Of a stretch of DNA of 64,000 bases, positions 61,633 to 64,000 are shown in pieces. The stretch is taken from contig NZ_AP029023.1 in assembly GCF_037076555.1 (NCBI RefSeq), positions 1,426,001 through 1,490,000 on the forward strand, written 5' to 3'. The position numbers were made by a program, and so were the translations under genes. The notes beneath the pieces were generated by a model, which was not told the origin of the DNA, searched no databases, and saw only the letters and a program-made list of their open reading frames with translations. This DNA is from Methylophilus sp. DW102 (lineage in GTDB: Bacteria; Pseudomonadota; Gammaproteobacteria; Burkholderiales; Methylophilaceae). The first letter of the stretch is position 1. Each line of letters begins with the position of its first letter.

Positions 61633-62927
61633 TGTCCACTGTGATACCCGAGCATCCGCAAACGGTTGAGGATTGGCTCGGTTATATTGAGTCATTGCAT
61701 CCCAAGTCCATTGAGATGGGCTTGGGCAGGGTGCAAGCCGTTGCGCAGCGATTACAGCTCACTTTTCCATTCACCGTCATTACCGTGGGTGGCACCAACG
61801 GCAAAGGCTCGACTTGTGCCATGCTGGAGCACATTTATACTGCGGCCGGTTATCAGGTCGGCTGCTATACTTCTCCACACCTAGTGCATTATCAGGAGCG
61901 CGTGCGCTTCAACGGGCAGGTCATTGCCGATGATCGCTTATGCCAGGCCTTTTCCGCCGTCGAGCAGGCGCGGGGCGATATCACGCTCACCTATTTTGAA
62001 ATGGGGACGCTGGCGGCCTTATGGGCGTTTGAGCAACAGGCGCTGGATGTCGTGGTGCTGGAAGTCGGCTTGGGCGGACGCCTGGATGCCGTGAATATCG
62101 TCGATGCCGCCTGTGCCATTGTCACCAATGTAGACCTGGACCATATGGAGTATCTAGGGGATACGCGTGAATTGATTGGCCGCGAGAAGGCTGGCATCTA
62201 CCGGGCTCAGCAGATCGCCATCTGCGGCGACGCCGAACCGCCGCTGTCCTTGCTTGCCTATGCAGAACAATTGGGCGTTAAGCTATACCGCTACGGTAGT
62301 GACTACCAGATAGACATCCGCGAGTCACACGTCGCGCATTATGAAGATGCGTTCGGCGTGTTGGATATTGCCAGTTTGCGTTTGTATGGCCGCTACCAAT
62401 GGAATAATGCCGCCAATGTAATTTTTGCCGTACGTGCATTGCAATCACAGTTGCCAGTAACTTCTTCGGTCATGTTACAGGCGCTAATAGACACCGAAGT
62501 GACCGGGCGTTTTCAGTATTGGCAACGCTCCCCCGACATTATTCTGGATGTCGCCCATAATCCACATGCTGCGCGTGCCTTGCGTGATAATCTCCAGCAG
62601 CTTAGTACCAGTGGTGGACGCGTCATCGCGGTGTTTTCCATGTTGTCTGACAAAGACATCGCCAGTGTTGTCGATATCCTGCACGATGTCTTTGACGAAT
62701 GGCATATTGCCCCGATTGCGCATCCGCGCGCGGCAGACATTCAAGAGTTAAACACATATCTGGCCCATCAGGTTGCGCCTGATCGGCTGCATACATATGC
62801 CACGTTGCCAGATGCCTTGCGAAGCGCCTATAAGAAAGTAGCGAAAAATGATAAAATTATCGTATTCGGTTCCTTTTTTACCGTGGCCGCAATCCTTGAA
62901 TTAACGCCTGATCAGTGGGGCTGCTAG
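61632..62927 (+). CDS. folC: Bifunctional folylpolyglutamate/dihydrofolate synthase
   Basis: 431 residues. P-loop VGGTNGKGSTCAMLEHI near 54, GLGGRLDAVN near 148, and the C-terminal ILDVAHNPHAARAL near 302. Adds glutamates to folate. Confidence 0.95.
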   Translation: MSTVIPEHPQTVEDWLGYIESLHPKSIEMGLGRVQAVAQRLQLTFPFTVITVGGTNGKGSTCAMLEHIYTAAGYQVGCYTSPHLVHYQERVRFNGQVIADDRLCQAFSAVEQARGDITLTYFEMGTLAALWAFEQQALDVVVLEVGLGGRLDAVNIVDAACAIVTNVDLDHMEYLGDTRELIGREKAGIYRAQQIAICGDAEPPLSLLAYAEQLGVKLYRYGSDYQIDIRESHVAHYEDAFGVLDIASLRLYGRYQWNNAANVIFAVRALQSQLPVTSSVMLQALIDTEVTGRFQYWQRSPDIILDVAHNPHAARALRDNLQQLSTSGGRVIAVFSMLSDKDIASVVDILHDVFDEWHIAPIAHPRAADIQELNTYLAHQVAPDRLHTYATLPDALRSAYKKVAKNDKIIVFGSFFTVAAILELTPDQWGC

Positions 62928-62974
62928 AGAGCGTCCTGCACTTGAAATCTGCTGAGTGAGAACTTCAACACATT

Positions 62975-63802
62975 ATGGCGAGAGATGCTTTGACTGAAAA
63001 TGAGCTGTTGCTCAAGAAAACTGCCCGCAGGCGGTTAGTGGGTGCGGTCACCCTGGTAATTCTGATGCTGATTATCCTGCCGTTCGTGCTCAAGGATAGA
63101 GTCGTGGATACCAGCCAGGAAAATGTCGAAATCACCGTGGTAAACCGCCAGGCGACCCGGGAACCGATTTTAGAGCTGCCAGAAGATGAAGTTGTGCTTG
63201 ATAATGAAGCCGCGCCTGCAGGCAATGAACCCCCTCCCACTCAAGGTGTAAAACCCGTCGCGACCGAGTCCGCAGCGTCTGCCACAGTTGCAGCAGAAAC
63301 GCCAAAGCCTGCGAAAGTCGAAGCGGCGCCTGTTGTGACTGCCGAGCCTGTCGTTGCCAAAGTTGAACCCAAAGTTGAACCCAAAGTTGAACCCAAAGTT
63401 GAACCCAAAGTTGAACCCAAAGTTGAACCCAAAGTTGAACCCAAAGTTGAACCCAAAGTTGAACCCAAAGTTGAACCCAAAGTTGAACCCAAAGTTGAAC
63501 CCAAAGTTGAACCCAAAGTTGCGCCAGTGAAACCTGCGGTTAAAGAAGCCGCTGTGGAATCCGATAAAAAAACAGGCAAGTTTTTTGTCCAGTTTGGGGT
63601 TTTTTCTGATCCAAAAAATCTTGAAAATCTCCAGCTCAAGCTGAAGCACGCAGGGTTTGAAACGGCCATTGAGAAAGTCGATGCTGCTGGACAGAAGCTG
63701 CGTCTGCGGACACGGACTTATGCCACACGTAACGAAGCGGCAGCCACCCTCAAAAAATTGGAAGCGGCAGGTTTTAGCGGTATCGTCGCCAGTAAGTCAT
63801 AA
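62975..63802 (+). CDS. SPOR-domain protein (DedD-like)
   Basis: 275 residues. Membrane segment RLVGAVTLVILMLIILPFVL at ~20-39, a long Ala/Pro/Val linker with 13 KVEP repeats, and a C-terminal SPOR domain (KFFVQFGVFSDPKNLENLQLK ... ATLKKLEAAGFSGIV). SPOR binds denuded peptidoglycan at the septum. Order folC-this-cvpA is the usual one. Confidence 0.9.
   Translation: MARDALTENELLLKKTARRRLVGAVTLVILMLIILPFVLKDRVVDTSQENVEITVVNRQATREPILELPEDEVVLDNEAAPAGNEPPPTQGVKPVATESAASATVAAETPKPAKVEAAPVVTAEPVVAKVEPKVEPKVEPKVEPKVEPKVEPKVEPKVEPKVEPKVEPKVEPKVEPKVEPKVAPVKPAVKEAAVESDKKTGKFFVQFGVFSDPKNLENLQLKLKHAGFETAIEKVDAAGQKLRLRTRTYATRNEAAATLKKLEAAGFSGIVASKS
63359..63514 (+). repeat. 12-bp tandem repeat, 13 identical units
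   Basis: AAAGTTGAACCC repeated 13 times without a mismatch, encoding Lys-Val-Glu-Pro, followed by a variant unit giving KVAP. In-frame copy number change would lengthen or shorten the SPOR linker. Confidence 0.97.
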
Positions 63803-63813
63803 GTACTTATGAC
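63796..63813. promoter_or_regulatory. 18-bp perfect palindrome over the SPOR gene stop and cvpA start
   Basis: GTCATAAGTACTTATGAC contains the stop of the SPOR gene and the ATG of cvpA. May be a protein site or translation-coupling hairpin. Confidence 0.45.
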
Positions 63814-64000
63814 AGTATTTGATTATGTAGTATTAGGCATTCTTGGTTTTTCGATTTTGGTCGGTCTCATGCGTGGTGCCATTCATGAGCTGTTTTCTGT
63901 GCTTGGATGGGTATTGGCTTTTTATTTAGCCAACCGCTTCAATAGTCAGGTGATCGCTTATATGCCAGAACAGATTCCTGGTGAGGCGATCAAGGCCATG
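63809..64000 (+). CDS. cvpA: CvpA family membrane protein (3' end outside window)
   Basis: 64 residues visible from ATG 63809 (MTVFDYVVLGILGFSILVGLMRGAIHELFSVLGW). Opening matches CvpA, including GLMRGAIHE; followed by a second membrane helix. Normally precedes purF. Role: envelope homeostasis. Confidence 0.88.
   Translation, partial: MTVFDYVVLGILGFSILVGLMRGAIHELFSVLGWVLAFYLANRFNSQVIAYMPEQIPGEAIKAM

Noticed and set aside
63359..63526. CRISPR array
   Set aside because: Units are contiguous 12-mers without spacers and in frame within a gene.
63170..63669. Long - strand frames with repeated FNFG or STLG units
   Set aside because: They are the complement of the KVEP tandem repeat in the SPOR gene; repeats keep all frames open.

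Overview
The window joins a Mu-like transposable prophage (about 1 to 30.2 kb, left end outside the window) to a stretch of betaproteobacterial chromosome. The host block has the order leuC-leuD-leuB / asd-fimV-truA-trpF-trpB-trpA-accD-folC-SPOR gene-cvpA, preceded by rnr-rlmB, mqo, argD-argF-argG and citramalate synthase. That order, with moderate GC and methylotroph-like proteins, suggests a member of the Methylophilaceae (Methylophilus/Methylovorus type). The genus is an inference.

Prophage. A central switch (19.65-20.0 kb) holds a CI/Cro-type repressor on the + strand facing a Ner-like regulator and the early operon on the - strand. Running left from the switch are a coiled-coil/AT-hook protein, the DDE transposase (gpA), the AAA+ target-selection ATPase (gpB), small early proteins, a DUF3164 protein, an HD hydrolase, an HU-family protein, a possible methyltransferase, GemA and a Mor/C-type activator. 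Still on the - strand come protease/scaffold gpI(Z), major capsid gpT, head-completion proteins, tail sheath and tube, an inserted receptor-binding module, the tail chaperone and the tape measure. Running right on the + strand are holin, lytic transglycosylase, nested spanins, terminase, portal, a methyltransferase cargo gene, gpF fused to a nuclease-like toxin domain, and gpG. The late genes are therefore split into two diverging arms around the early block.

The strongest new observation is a shared late-promoter element. A dyad of the form GCGAAA-CA-TTTCGC lies upstream of the lysis operon, the gpI head operon and the tape-measure operon. In each case a -10-like hexamer is centred exactly 36 bp from the dyad centre, and the dyad is 63-68 bp from the start codon. 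The single Mor/C homologue encoded just before gpI is the natural candidate for binding it, which would let one activator switch on both diverging late arms. At the early switch, one operator dyad fills the 17-bp spacer of a near-consensus promoter, a second lies 22 bp away, and the repressor mRNA is predicted to be leaderless.

Between the prophage and the host core (30.2-32.2 kb) is AT-rich DNA with two orphan genes, one with a DUF3800/RNase H-like acidic pattern. tRNA-Leu(CAG) and rnr follow.

The host part (32.2-64 kb) is mostly housekeeping: RNA decay and rRNA methylation, an ABC exporter, a surface lipoprotein, malate:quinone oxidoreductase, arginine, isoleucine, leucine, lysine/threonine-branch and tryptophan biosynthesis, fatty-acid and folate enzymes, and polar/septal proteins (FimV, SPOR). 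Points of interest are an MmyB-like regulator with an inverted-repeat operator beside leuC, dispersed intergenic repeats, a 13-unit 12-bp tandem repeat inside the SPOR gene, and several very small genes.
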